Shown here piece by piece: positions 28,407 through 37,858 of a DNA stretch of 64,000 nt (position 1 is its first letter; each line of letters opens with the position of its first letter). Below the pieces are notes generated by a model. The model was given only the letters and a program-made list of their open reading frames with translations. It searched no databases and was not told the DNA's origin. The stretch is taken from assembly GCA_008015505.1 (NCBI GenBank), contig SSFR01000003.1, positions 111,295-175,294 of the forward strand, read 5' to 3'. The position numbers were made by a program, and so were the translations under genes. This DNA is from Pedobacter sp. (GTDB lineage: Bacteria; Bacteroidota; Bacteroidia; Sphingobacteriales; Sphingobacteriaceae).

Positions 28407-28883
28407 TTAAAATGTATATCGAATAGATAGACCTAGACCTCCTACATCAATTGATGCGTTGGGAGAAAGTTCCAAAAAGGGCACCCAATCGAGTGAAATA
28501 TTGATAGGTGCTTTTTCAAATTTGTAATCCATACCAATCACGCCATTGACACTCACAAATAGGTCACTTGAATCCAATCGCTTATCTTTTCTAGAGCCCA
28601 AGCCAGCTCCAGCACCATAGTACCACAACAAACCTGGAGTAATATTAGTTTTGGCATGAACCTCATATAAGCCAGTTAAACGAGCATAAGAATAATCACT
28701 TCCAGAATTAAAGGCCAAATTAAAATCTAAGGCTTTGTCTTCCGCAACCCTAGTTTTAAATGTAATACCATTATAAGTACCTAAACGTATCCCAACCCCA
28801 TCCATATATGATTGCGCATTAACCTGAATTGTTGACACGAAAATTAATCCAATAGCAACAAGGATTGTACTTAGCTTATTCAT
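28407..28883 (-). CDS. Small outer-membrane beta-barrel-like protein
   Basis: 158 residues with a signal peptide (MNKLSTILVAIGLIFVSTIQVNAQ). The mature part has about eight amphipathic strands and ends in LGLSIRYTF, the C-terminal aromatic signature of outer-membrane barrels. It resembles the small 8-stranded outer-membrane proteins of Bacteroidota. Function unknown. Confidence 0.75.
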   Translation of the reverse strand: MNKLSTILVAIGLIFVSTIQVNAQSYMDGVGIRLGTYNGITFKTRVAEDKALDFNLAFNSGSDYSYARLTGLYEVHAKTNITPGLLWYYGAGAGLGSRKDKRLDSSDLFVSVNGVIGMDYKFEKAPINISLDWVPFLELSPNASIDVGGLGLSIRYTF

Positions 28884-28950
28884 AAATGTTAATGTTTCCT
28901 ACCTGATGATATAAAAAATACTATTATAATTAAGAATTGCAGTTTAAAAA

Positions 28951-29979
28951 TTAGACCTGCTCAGCTAAAGTACCACCTACCAAAGCCTGTTCACCCGTTA
29001 CCGCTGCTCTTACCTTCATCTCTAGTTCATCCATCAGATCAGGATTATCTAATAAAAGCTGCTTAACAGTATCTCGCCCTTGCCCAAGCTTACTAGTCCC
29101 ATAACTGAACCAAGATCCTGATTTCTTGATAATCTCAAAATCAACACCTAAATCAATGATTTCCCCCACTTTAGAAATACCCTCTCCAAAAAGAATATCA
29201 AACTCTGCTATACGGAATGGAGGGGCTACTTTATTTTTAACAATCTTCACCTTCACCCGATTTCCGAATACTTCATCACTATCCTTAATTTGAGAAACAC
29301 GACGAATATCCAAACGAACAGAGGCATAAAATTTTAACGCATTTCCTCCTGTTGTAGTTTCTGGGCTTCCGTACATCACACCAATTTTATCACGCAACTG
29401 ATTAATAAAAATACAGCAGCATCCGGTCTTAGAGATCGTTCCAGTAAGCTTGCGCAATGCTTGCGACATTAAACGCGCTTGAAGGCCCATCTTTGAATCA
29501 CCCATTTCGCCTTCAATCTCGCCTTTAGGAACCAGGGCTGCAACCGAATCAATCACAATAATGTCAATAGCCCCCGAACGAATCAAATTATCAGCTATTT
29601 CTAAGGCTTGCTCCCCATTATCAGGCTGAGAAATGAATAGATTCTCCACATCAACCCCTAATTTTTGCGCATAAAACTTATCAAAAGCATGCTCCGCATC
29701 TACAAAAGCTGCAATCCCACCTTTTTTCTGAGCCTCGGCAATCGCATGAATCGCTAAAGTCGTTTTTCCTGAAGACTCTGGACCATAGATTTCAATAATG
29801 CGCCCTTTCGGTAATCCACCAATACCCAAGGCAATATCCAATCCCAAAGAACCTGTAGATATGGCTTCAACTGCATCGATAACTGTATCACCTAACTTCA
29901 TGATGGTCCCTTTGCCATATGATTTTTCTAGTTTATCTAGTGTAAGTTGTAACGCTTTTAGTTTTTCTACGTTGCTCAT
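28951..29979 (-). CDS. recA: Recombinase RecA
   Basis: 342 residues. Walker A GPESSGKT at 66-73, followed by [10 protein letters not shown], the L1/L2 region with [17 protein letters not shown], and [37 protein letters not shown]. It catalyses homologous pairing and strand exchange and activates LexA cleavage. The length is standard and no intein is present. The downstream region contains the recA-fabI intergenic repeats described separately on the other side of its start. Confidence 0.98.
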   Translation of the reverse strand: MSNVEKLKALQLTLDKLEKSYGKGTIMKLGDTVIDAVEAISTGSLGLDIALGIGGLPKGRIIEIYGPESSGKTTLAIHAIAEAQKKGGIAAFVDAEHAFDKFYAQKLGVDVENLFISQPDNGEQALEIADNLIRSGAIDIIVIDSVAALVPKGEIEGEMGDSKMGLQARLMSQALRKLTGTISKTGCCCIFINQLRDKIGVMYGSPETTTGGNALKFYASVRLDIRRVSQIKDSDEVFGNRVKVKIVKNKVAPPFRIAEFDILFGEGISKVGEIIDLGVDFEIIKKSGSWFSYGTSKLGQGRDTVKQLLLDNPDLMDELEMKVRAAVTGEQALVGGTLAEQV

Positions 29980-30063
29980 TTTACTTGATTTTGGTTTGAA
30001 TTTGAAAACATGAAGTCGGAAGAAATCCTGCCAATTTTCGGAGTCAAAAATAGAGATAATATA

Positions 30064-30115
30064 TTAGATCCGGTCTAAAGTTTATTTCATGAAATAAACT
30101 TTAGACCGGATCTAA
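30064..30115. repeat. Perfect 52-bp palindrome
   Basis: The two 26-bp halves are exact reverse complements, centred on CATG at 30088-30091 with no loop. The arm contains AGATCCGGTCTAAAG. It lies upstream of recA and downstream of fabI on the minus strand. A related half-site (GGTCTAAAATTTATT) appears at 46273-46287. It could be a terminator-like hairpin, a protein-binding site or a mobile-repeat trace. Confidence 0.9.
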
Positions 30116-30147
30116 GTTAGTCCTAACTGACGTTATGCATCTTAATC

Positions 30148-30270
30148 ATCTGAACTATGATTGGTTTGATTTGAATGATTAATATGATTTTTCATGTATT
30201 TAATTTGTTTTTTAACGACATTTTTAGACAAGCTCATCATCTCAATCATACGAACCATAGTTCAGACAGT
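30148..30270. repeat. Imperfect inverted repeat with ATGATT-type short repeats
   Basis: The left end is ATCTGAACTATGATTGGTTT, followed by TTGAATGATTAATATGATTT. The right end is the approximate reverse complement, CATACGAACCATAGTTCAGA. The interior is AT-rich with a degenerate TGATT period. This resembles the dispersed CTGAACTATG...CATAGTTCAG repeats seen in some Bacteroidota genomes. It is non-coding, between fabI and the palindrome. Confidence 0.6.
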
Positions 30271-30290
30271 GAGGGTAATGCAACTAGATA

Positions 30291-31103
30291 TTATTTTTCC
30301 ATTTGCTCAATCACTTCCGGAGTTACTCCTGTAAATGAGAACCCACCGTCGTGAAACAGGTTTTGCATTGTCACCATACGTGTCAAGTCAGAGAACAAAC
30401 TCACCACATAATCTGCACATTGATCAGCTGTTGCATTACCTAAAGGAGACATTTTTTCTGCATAGCTAATAAAACCATCAAATCCCTTCACCCCAGAACC
30501 CGCCGTGGTGCGGGTAGGAGACTGAGAAACCGTATTAATTCGCACACGCTTCTTAACCCCATAATGATACCCAAAGCTTCTGGTAATACCCTCTAACAAA
30601 GCTTTAGCATCAGCCATATCATTGTAATCAGGAAATACGCGTTGCGCTGCAATATAGGTCAATGCAACTACCGAACCCCATTCATTGATGACATCATGTT
30701 TCATCGCTGCTTGTAAAATTCGATGTAAACTCATGGCAGAAATATCCATTGTTTTGTGCATAAAGTCATAATTTGATTCTGTATAATGGATACTCTTACG
30801 CACATTTGGGCTCATCCCAATAGAGTGTAACACAAAATCTACCCCCCCGCCGAAGTGCTCTTTTGTTTGGATAAAAAGCTTATCGATATCTTCCGAGTTC
30901 GTCACATCTGCGGCAAAAATAGGAGCCTTACAAGCATCAGCAAGTTTGTTAATCTCACCCATGCGCAAGGCAATAGGTGCATTACTTAATACAATTTCGG
31001 CACCCTCGCTGACACAATGCTGGGCCACCTTCCAAGCAATTGATTTTTCATCTAGTGCACCGAAAATAATTCCCTTTTTCCCTTTCAATAAGTTATAAGT
31101 CAT
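30291..31103 (-). CDS. fabI: Enoyl-ACP reductase (NADH), FabI type
   Basis: 270 residues taking Met at 31103 as start. The open frame extends 21 codons further upstream, but homologues begin at MxYNLLKGKKGIIFGA. The SDR-type cofactor motif GALDEKSIAWKVA and the FabI catalytic pair in YNDMADAK (Tyr-x6-Lys) are present. It performs the last reductive step of each fatty-acid elongation cycle and is the target of triclosan-like inhibitors. It is downstream of recN on the same strand. Confidence 0.95.
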   Translation of the reverse strand: MTYNLLKGKKGIIFGALDEKSIAWKVAQHCVSEGAEIVLSNAPIALRMGEINKLADACKAPIFAADVTNSEDIDKLFIQTKEHFGGGVDFVLHSIGMSPNVRKSIHYTESNYDFMHKTMDISAMSLHRILQAAMKHDVINEWGSVVALTYIAAQRVFPDYNDMADAKALLEGITRSFGYHYGVKKRVRINTVSQSPTRTTAGSGVKGFDGFISYAEKMSPLGNATADQCADYVVSLFSDLTRMVTMQNLFHDGGFSFTGVTPEVIEQMEK

Positions 31104-31162
31104 ATTATAGTTTTTTAGTGTTATGCCATTTATAAAACCTACTAATCCCACAAAAAACCTTA

Positions 31163-32830
31163 TCAATAGGCCATATCCAATAATTCCCTCGCATGTTGAA
31201 GTGCATGTGTTCCTGGATTCTTACCACTTAACATCTTGGCAATTTCAATTACACGTGCAGACTCGTCCAGCTGTTTAATGTTCGTACGTGTATGATGCTG
31301 CCTTTCATCTTTATAAATAGAATAGTGCATCTTTCCCTTGCTGGCAATTTGAGGTAAATGACTAATGGCTATCACTTGTATAGATTCTGCCAATTTTTCC
31401 ATCATATGGCCCACTTTTAAAGCGATTTCACCTGAAATACCTGTATCAATTTCATCAAAAATGATTGTGGGCAAGGCCTTATGATGAGCTATTAGCGATT
31501 TTATACTGAGCATCAAACGCGAAAGTTCTCCCCCCGAAGCTATCTTATGAACAGGTAAAGGCTGTTGTCCTTTATTGGCACTAAATAAAAATTGAATTTG
31601 ATCACATCCCGTGGGTCCAAACTGGTCCGAAGAATATACTTCATTACTAATCTGCAATACAGCATGTGGCATCCCCATTTCTTTTAGACATTCCTGTACC
31701 TGATGCTCTAATGCCGGAATAATCTGTTTACGCCCACTACTCAAATCAATAGCCTTACCAACCAGTTGATCCTGTAATCGACTGATCTCCACTCTCAAAT
31801 GCTCAATCTCTGCATCTGAAGAAGATATGGCATGCAATTTTTGACTGATACTTTCCTTAGCAAGAAGTAATTCAGAAACAATATTTACATGATGTTTTTT
31901 CTGCAAGCTATACAGCGTGTTTAATCGATCATTAATTACTTGAAGGCGATCTTCATCCGTTTGAGTTGACTGTGCTATTTGGTCTATCTCGTAAGCAATG
32001 TCCTTAATTTCGATCAAACTACTTCCCAAACGCCCTGTTAGTACCCCCAGTTCGGCCTGATGCTTTTCAGCCTGCTGCAAATCCTGTATGACTCCCTTCA
32101 ATTGAATCGCTACAGCCTGTTCATGTTCAGTCAATAGATAACTTGCTCGAGTAAGATTTTGTTTGATATCTTCCGCATGTATTAATCGATCGAGCTCCTG
32201 CTCCAACTGCTCCTGCTCTCCTACTTTGAGTCTAGCCTCATCAAGCTCGTCAAATAGAAATTGATAGTAATCTTGGTCGATCTTAGCTTGCACACATGTC
32301 CGCTCCATTTCTTTCAGCTGTACGAGCGATTGTTGATATACTTTATACGTATGCTGATACGAAGCCAACAGCGATTGATTCCCAGCCAAAACATCCAATA
32401 CAAACAATTGAAAATCTCCCTGATTCATCTCCTGGGTAGCATGTTGAGAATGAATATCAATTAGTTTTTCACCCAATTGTTTCAAAAGGGCAAGAGTAAC
32501 TGGCGTGTCATTAATAAACGCACGGGACTTTCCATCCACAGCGACCTCTCGCCTCAAGATAGTTTCCTCCTCATAGTCCAAATCATGATCCGCGAAGAAG
32601 CTAGATAGCTGATAATCCTTGATTTGAAAATAGCCTTCGATGATACATTTCTTTTGCTGATTGAAAAAGTATTTACCCTCAGCACGCTGGCCGAGAATTA
32701 AAGATAATGCACCTAAAATGATAGACTTGCCTGCACCAGTCTCCCCTGTTAGAATCGTCAGATCTTTGGAAAACGAGATGTCCAATGTATCAATTAAAGC
32801 ATAATTGCAAATGAGTAACCTACTGAGCAT
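31163..32830 (-). CDS. recN: DNA repair ATPase RecN
   Basis: 555 residues of the SMC-like family. Walker A is at GETGAGKSIILGALSLILGQRA near residue 29. A long central coiled coil (about 150-370) is followed by a C-terminal ATPase half with ASGGELSRLMLSIKSL (signature) and TIIFDEIDTGISGEIA (Walker B and D-loop). It acts in double-strand-break repair. It is upstream of fabI on the same strand and follows porD by 37 bp. Confidence 0.97.
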   Translation of the reverse strand: MLSRLLICNYALIDTLDISFSKDLTILTGETGAGKSIILGALSLILGQRAEGKYFFNQQKKCIIEGYFQIKDYQLSSFFADHDLDYEEETILRREVAVDGKSRAFINDTPVTLALLKQLGEKLIDIHSQHATQEMNQGDFQLFVLDVLAGNQSLLASYQHTYKVYQQSLVQLKEMERTCVQAKIDQDYYQFLFDELDEARLKVGEQEQLEQELDRLIHAEDIKQNLTRASYLLTEHEQAVAIQLKGVIQDLQQAEKHQAELGVLTGRLGSSLIEIKDIAYEIDQIAQSTQTDEDRLQVINDRLNTLYSLQKKHHVNIVSELLLAKESISQKLHAISSSDAEIEHLRVEISRLQDQLVGKAIDLSSGRKQIIPALEHQVQECLKEMGMPHAVLQISNEVYSSDQFGPTGCDQIQFLFSANKGQQPLPVHKIASGGELSRLMLSIKSLIAHHKALPTIIFDEIDTGISGEIALKVGHMMEKLAESIQVIAISHLPQIASKGKMHYSIYKDERQHHTRTNIKQLDESARVIEIAKMLSGKNPGTHALQHARELLDMAY

Positions 32831-32867
32831 TGGAGAATGACTAAAATCAAATGCACGATGAGCTATC

Positions 32868-33758
32868 TTATTTTTTCAACGCATCGTATTTAAACATATT
32901 AGGAGGATCTATCTGGCTGAGTATAGAATAGGCTCTCATCTTTTCGTCAGGAGTAGCTGCACTAAAAACACCGATCAGCTCATCCACCTTCGCTAACATA
33001 AATAACTGGCTTAGCATATTTCCCTGCCTTTGCCTGTCTATTGTCTGCACCTGAGACAAAACAGAAAGAATGGCCTTCCTACCCTCAACGGGATTAATTC
33101 CCATCACATCCAAACCTCGACGGTGATAAACGTACAAACCTTCGCGAATGGGGTTATAGTCTGTATTCGAAAAATTCTCTGACAACCAATATCGATTCCT
33201 AAAACTTTCCATAGCCTTCCAACCTTTATCAGAAGCCCCTTGCGCATTATTGAGCACAGTTTGAGCTCGGCTATAAAGGGAGGTTCCTCCAAATTTTGAA
33301 AAAGTATCATAGTCCATGCCCAGAATGGTAAATGCATAAAAGGACAATAGCGAGCCTAAATTGCTGGTATAACTTTGCTCCGAAAAATCTAAAGACTGCC
33401 CCTCCAGATAAGTGAAATTAAACTCTTTATCATAAGTATTTAAAATCGTGCTATTATAAGATGTTCCATATACTGGCCTACTTGATTGTATTTGGGCTTC
33501 AGCTGTAAAACCACTTGCTCCATCCCAGGCTGTAATTGTAATGACAAAACTACAATCGATACGCTCTATCGGCTGCAGCATATCATCCGTCCATTTTTTA
33601 TTGTTGAGAAATTCCCTGATTGTTTTTTCGAGTAGGTCAAATGTGCTTTTATTGACTGAGGGAAGCTTTGGATAAAGTAACTCTACCCGAGCATTTAAAT
33701 CTTGAGAAAAAGCACCTAGTGATAAAAAAATAAGCCCGCAAAAAAGAAAGTACTTCAT
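32868..33758 (-). CDS. porD: PorD/DUF4835 family protein (type IX secretion)
   Basis: 296 residues from the ATG at 33758; the open frame could begin 13 codons earlier, but the signal peptide MKYFLFCGLIFLSLGAFSQ starts here. The mature protein begins DLNARVELLYPKLPSVNKSTFDLLEK and ends with IDPPNMFKYDALKK, as in DUF4835 (PorD) proteins that are linked genetically to type IX secretion. The ATG overlaps the coaBC stop by four bases, indicating translational coupling. The gene order coaBC-porD-recN is common in this phylum. Confidence 0.88.
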   Translation of the reverse strand: MKYFLFCGLIFLSLGAFSQDLNARVELLYPKLPSVNKSTFDLLEKTIREFLNNKKWTDDMLQPIERIDCSFVITITAWDGASGFTAEAQIQSSRPVYGTSYNSTILNTYDKEFNFTYLEGQSLDFSEQSYTSNLGSLLSFYAFTILGMDYDTFSKFGGTSLYSRAQTVLNNAQGASDKGWKAMESFRNRYWLSENFSNTDYNPIREGLYVYHRRGLDVMGINPVEGRKAILSVLSQVQTIDRQRQGNMLSQLFMLAKVDELIGVFSAATPDEKMRAYSILSQIDPPNMFKYDALKK

Positions 33759-34966
33759 ACGCGTGACAAAGAGCATAAAGCTACTATTTTTCGACAAATA
33801 TCTTTTGCAACCGCTGATTTAGATTTGAGCTCGATATATTCCTTATGATGATTCCGATCAATAATTGTTACTTTATTCGTATCTCCTTTGAAACCAGCAC
33901 CCTCATCCCTTAAGGAATTTAATATGATCAAATCCAAATTTTTGCTTTCGAGCTTTTTGATTGCATGCGCTTCTTCATCCGATGTTTCTAATGCAAAACC
34001 CACGATGACTTGTCCTTTCTTTTTGTGCTTCCCTACCGTGGCTATAATATCTATTGTTTTTACAAGACTAATATTAATCTCATCCGAATCTTTTTTAAGC
34101 TTTTCACGCGCTACTTCTTTAGGATGATAATCTGCCACGGCTGCACACATCACTACAATATCACTCTGGGGGATCACCTTCTGAACCGCCGCAAACATTT
34201 CATCTGCAGATACCACATCAATACGCTCCATCTGGAGGGATGTGCTCAATGATGTTGGGCCACTAATAAGTGTTACCTCAGCCCCTAAACTAGCCAGCTC
34301 TTCTGCAAGCGCATACCCCATCTTTCCAGACGAATAGTTGCCAATAAATCGCACAGGATCAATAGCCTCATAGGTGGGTCCAGCAGTAACCAGTACTTTT
34401 TTACCGCTTAGTGTTTTTTTTTTGAAGTTTTCGGCTATTTGCTCAATTATAATTTCTGGTTCGGCCATCCTTCCTTCACCGATCAGACCACTAGCTAACT
34501 CACCATAAGTAGGTTCAATGAGCTTATTTCCAAAGCAAACCAGCTTGGTCACATTTTGTTTGGTAGCTGGATGCTTCCACATATCCAAATCCATTGCTGG
34601 GGCAAAATAGACTGGACACTTTGCTGACAGGTATACTGCCGTAAGTAGATTATCACACAAACCATGAGCAAATTTGGCCATGGTGTTTGCACTTAGTGGG
34701 GCTATAATAAATAGGTCAGCCCATAACCCCAGATCTACGTGATTATTCCACTCACCCGTATCGGACTTAAAATAATTGATTAGAGCTGATTTTTTTGAAA
34801 GTGTTGAAAGCGTAAGTGGAGTGATGAAATTAGTAGCATCTTTAGTCATAATCACCTGTACATGTGCTCCAGCTTTCACTAACAAACGCACCAACAAAGC
34901 TGACTTGTAAGCAGCAATACCACCACAAACACCCAGTAGGATATTTTTATCTTTAAGCATATCCAT
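33755..34966 (-). CDS. coaBC: Bifunctional phosphopantothenoylcysteine decarboxylase/phosphopantothenate-cysteine ligase
   Basis: 403 residues. The N-terminal flavoprotein (CoaC) half has GVCGGIAAYKS, the active-site PLSANTMAKFAHG and PAMDLDMWKHPATKQN with the substrate clamp. The C-terminal CoaB half has VTAGPTYEAIDPVRFIGNYSSGKMG and a KLKKD loop. It makes 4'-phosphopantetheine for coenzyme A in two steps. The third codon is also ATG and is an equally possible start. It lies in an operon with rpoZ upstream and porD downstream. Confidence 0.97.
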   Translation of the reverse strand: MDMLKDKNILLGVCGGIAAYKSALLVRLLVKAGAHVQVIMTKDATNFITPLTLSTLSKKSALINYFKSDTGEWNNHVDLGLWADLFIIAPLSANTMAKFAHGLCDNLLTAVYLSAKCPVYFAPAMDLDMWKHPATKQNVTKLVCFGNKLIEPTYGELASGLIGEGRMAEPEIIIEQIAENFKKKTLSGKKVLVTAGPTYEAIDPVRFIGNYSSGKMGYALAEELASLGAEVTLISGPTSLSTSLQMERIDVVSADEMFAAVQKVIPQSDIVVMCAAVADYHPKEVAREKLKKDSDEINISLVKTIDIIATVGKHKKKGQVIVGFALETSDEEAHAIKKLESKNLDLIILNSLRDEGAGFKGDTNKVTIIDRNHHKEYIELKSKSAVAKDICRKIVALCSLSRV

Positions 34967-34992
34967 TGGATATTTTGAAGGGGGAATTAATT

Positions 34993-35313
34993 TTACCCTT
35001 TCGAAGGATTTCTATAGTATACCTTACCATTTAGAAACTCATCAATAGCGACTAGTGTTGGCTTGGGTAATTGTTCGTAATACTTAGATACTTCAATCTG
35101 CTCTCTATTTTCGAATACTTCTTCTAAATTGTCTCCAGAGGATGCGAATTCCGCCAATTTGTCCTGAAGCTCTTCCTTCATAGTATTAGCTAATTGGTTT
35201 GCTCGCTTTGAAATAATCGCAATCGACTCATAGATATTATTAGTTGATTGATCTAACTTGCGTACGTCGCGTGTGATCGTACTGGTTGTTACCACGGTAC
35301 TTTTATTGCTCAT
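34993..35313 (-). CDS. rpoZ: RNA polymerase omega subunit (Bacteroidota type)
   Basis: 106 residues. TTSTITRDVRKLDQSTNNIYESIAIISKRANQLANTMKEEL resembles the RpoZ/Rpb6 helix that clamps beta-prime, with the conserved ISKRANQ stretch. The position between bamD and coaBC is the standard Bacteroidota location. It stabilises RNA polymerase assembly. Confidence 0.9.
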   Translation of the reverse strand: MSNKSTVVTTSTITRDVRKLDQSTNNIYESIAIISKRANQLANTMKEELQDKLAEFASSGDNLEEVFENREQIEVSKYYEQLPKPTLVAIDEFLNGKVYYRNPSKG

Positions 35314-35333
35314 TTATGTCGCTTTTGTAAAAA

Positions 35334-36191
35334 TCAGTTTTTTTGTGTTTTTTCTTTTCCGTTTTCCGAAGCCAATAATTCCTGCACCTCGAAAATGCCC
35401 TGTTCAGAACTTTTCTTGAATTGGCTAGCTTCCTTTAAGTATTTACTTATGGGATACTTAGTCGAAAAATCAGCATAAAGCTGAATCACCTCATTAAATC
35501 GCTCTTCCTGTTTACTTTCAAAGCTATTCTTGGCTAGTAAATACTGTGCTTTAATGCTCAAGAACTCCATTTCCTCTGCATACTTGGTATCAGGAAAATC
35601 CTTGGTTGAGTTTCTGAATGCAATAATTGCCGATTTATAATCCCCCAGATCTAAGAAAAGTTTAGCATTCATATATGACTTCAGTTCGAGTTTACCCCGC
35701 AAATCATCGATTAGCTTACTTGCTGCTGGCACACGCTCACTTTTAGGGTACAGATTGATGAATAACTGCAAAGCATCGATTGCTTTAACCGTATTTTGTT
35801 GATCGAGAGAATATACCGGCGACTCTAAATAATAACACTTAGCCGACATAAATCGACATTCTTCTGCTCTGGGGCTATTGGGATAGGTCTCTGCAAATAC
35901 TTTAAAATGATACCTAGCTGTGGTGTAGTCTTTCAGCTTAAAATTAGTATAAGCATAATAGTAGTATAAGTCCTCTGCCTCCGTACGACCTCGGTAACGT
36001 TGCACCAAATCTTCAAACAAAAGCAAAGCCTTATTATAGTATTTATTGTTGTACAGTCGAAGAGCCTCCTGATATTTTTTAGTCACATCATTACTTGCTC
36101 GTAATTGATCAAATTTACTTTTACAAGCACTGATCCCTACCACAAGTGATAAAAAAACCCAAAAAACTAGTAATCGCTTGTTTTTAAACAT
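35334..36191 (-). CDS. bamD: Outer membrane protein assembly factor BamD
   Basis: 285 residues. Lipoprotein signal peptide with lipid Cys23 (LVVGISAC). The mature part consists of tetratricopeptide-like repeats, including YNNKYYNKALLLFEDLVQRY and YYYAYTNFKLKDYTTARYHF with FAETYPNSPRAEECRFM. BamD is the essential lipoprotein of the outer-membrane beta-barrel assembly machine. It heads the bamD-rpoZ-coaBC-porD-recN-fabI run. Confidence 0.92.
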   Translation of the reverse strand: MFKNKRLLVFWVFLSLVVGISACKSKFDQLRASNDVTKKYQEALRLYNNKYYNKALLLFEDLVQRYRGRTEAEDLYYYYAYTNFKLKDYTTARYHFKVFAETYPNSPRAEECRFMSAKCYYLESPVYSLDQQNTVKAIDALQLFINLYPKSERVPAASKLIDDLRGKLELKSYMNAKLFLDLGDYKSAIIAFRNSTKDFPDTKYAEEMEFLSIKAQYLLAKNSFESKQEERFNEVIQLYADFSTKYPISKYLKEASQFKKSSEQGIFEVQELLASENGKEKTQKN

Positions 36192-36462
36192 AATGCAAAG
36201 TTAAGCTAATTCGCAATAGGAATCAATTCTTTCCAATCATCGAATGACAACAAATCTGTGTTTTCTGCCCCATACAGTCAGTAACTTCCTAATCCATCCC
36301 TTCTCGATCCTTACTCTTCACCAAGTTTTTATAAACCTCTCAACAAGACAGAAAATACGCTCACACATCTAATTTATAATCTATTTTTATTTAATTTATA
36401 ATTTTATTTTAATATACTTAATATTTGCACTTCAAAAATAAATTTATTTTAAAGTCAAGATT

Positions 36463-36648
36463 ATGAAGCGTTTGATAAAAAATAAGCTAAATGTACAGGA
36501 GATGAATCTGGCAACAATTAGAAACACAAATGGAGGAATGCTTGGTGCAGCTATAAGTAAAATTAAGATAACTCCAAAAGGGGTGGCTAATGCCATCGAT
36601 TATTCATGTAAAGCACAGCCTGTATCAACAGGTACAAAGAGCCAATAA
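36463..36648 (+). CDS. Small peptide with double-glycine-type leader (bacteriocin/RiPP-like)
   Basis: 61 residues. The N-terminal 25 residues, with LNVQEMNLATIRNTNGG, match the Bacteroidota double-glycine leader pattern (LxVQEM/L...I.GG) that is cut by C39-peptidase ABC transporters. The remainder (26-61) is basic, contains a single Cys, and has an STGTKS tail. A near-consensus -7 box (AATATTTG, 36420-36427) precedes it. No transporter, cyclase or dehydratase gene is nearby, so export would depend on a system elsewhere. A standard small peptide of unknown role is the alternative. Confidence 0.65.
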   Translation: MKRLIKNKLNVQEMNLATIRNTNGGMLGAAISKIKITPKGVANAIDYSCKAQPVSTGTKSQ

Positions 36649-36764
36649 CCTCCCAAAACCTTCTTTTACGCCCATAAAAATAGAAAATGCCAAGTAGTGC
36701 TATTCTAGAAATGTATAAAACTAAATAGTATAGCATATGTCACTATGCTTAATCTGGGGTGCCT

Positions 36765-37766
36765 TTACCACTTCATCCTAGGCAAAGGCACCACATCCTG
36801 CCCGACAAAATCCTGATTCAAGAATTTGTAATGGGCTGTGATAGCAATCATCGCCGCATTATCGGTACAATACTCGAATTTGGGAATAAAAACGGTCCAG
36901 CCGTTTACAGCTGCAGCCTCAACCAGGTCACTTCGAAGACCCGAATTAGCAGAAACTCCTCCTGCAATAGCAATACGATTGATGCCATAATGTTTAGCAG
37001 CTAATTTTAACTTATTAATTAGAATGGAAGTGATTCGCTTTTGAACCGATGCACAAATATCTGCCAAGTGGTTAGCCACAAAATTTGGATCTTGTTTCAT
37101 CTGATCCCTAACAAAATACAGAATTGCTGTTTTCAATCCACTAAAACTAAAATCAAAATGAGGTATTTGGGGCTCTGGAAATTGAAAAGCACGCGGATTA
37201 CCCTGCTGCGCATAACGATCAATCAATGGACCACCCGGATAAGGCAAGCCCAATATTTTAGCTGTTTTATCAAAAGCCTCCCCCGCAGCATCGTCCATTG
37301 TCTGGCCGACTATTTCTAAATCAAAATAACTTCTTACCAACACAATTTGTGTGTGCCCACCAGAAACAGTCAAACAAATGAAGGGGAACTCCGGTTTTTG
37401 ATCATCAATAAAGTGAGCCAAAATATGCGCCTGCATGTGATTCACCTCAATCAAAGGGATTTTCCGAGCCAACGCAAAGGACTTAGCAAAACAAACACCA
37501 ACCAAAAGAGAGCCCAATAAACCTGGTCCACATGTAAAAGCTATGGCATTCACATCATTTTTGCGTATTTTAGCATTGTTAATCGCTTGCTGTACGGTTG
37601 GAATGATATGCTGCTGGTGTGCCCGCGAAGCAAGCTCCGGTACCACACCACCATAATTCCGATGAACAGCCTGGCCAGCTATAATGTTTGAACATATTTT
37701 ACCATCGATACATATTGCAGCAGAAGTATCATCACAGGAAGACTCTATAGCTAAAATAATAGGCAA
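36765..37766 (-). CDS. tsaD: tRNA N6-adenosine threonylcarbamoyltransferase
   Basis: 333 residues of the ASKHA fold. AIESSCDDTSAAI begins the protein, the metal motif is EVNHMQAHILAHF (HxxxH), and FTCGPGLLGSLLVG, TVSGGHTQIVLV and AGGVSANSGLR follow. It transfers the threonylcarbamoyl group onto A37 of ANN-decoding tRNAs. It is divergent from tamB with a 92-bp gap. Confidence 0.97.
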   Translation of the reverse strand: MPIILAIESSCDDTSAAICIDGKICSNIIAGQAVHRNYGGVVPELASRAHQQHIIPTVQQAINNAKIRKNDVNAIAFTCGPGLLGSLLVGVCFAKSFALARKIPLIEVNHMQAHILAHFIDDQKPEFPFICLTVSGGHTQIVLVRSYFDLEIVGQTMDDAAGEAFDKTAKILGLPYPGGPLIDRYAQQGNPRAFQFPEPQIPHFDFSFSGLKTAILYFVRDQMKQDPNFVANHLADICASVQKRITSILINKLKLAAKHYGINRIAIAGGVSANSGLRSDLVEAAAVNGWTVFIPKFEYCTDNAAMIAITAHYKFLNQDFVGQDVVPLPRMKW

Positions 37767-37858
37767 ATCGTATTCGGTTCTAAATAATTTTCTGATTAAA
37801 AAACAAAAGTATCAAAAAAGTACTAAAAATAGCGTTCTGGGCCCTGATCACATTCCTA

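Noticed and set aside
31104..31166. 21-codon N-terminal extension of fabI
   Set aside because: Homologues start at MxYNLLKGKKG, and the extension is not similar to FabI.
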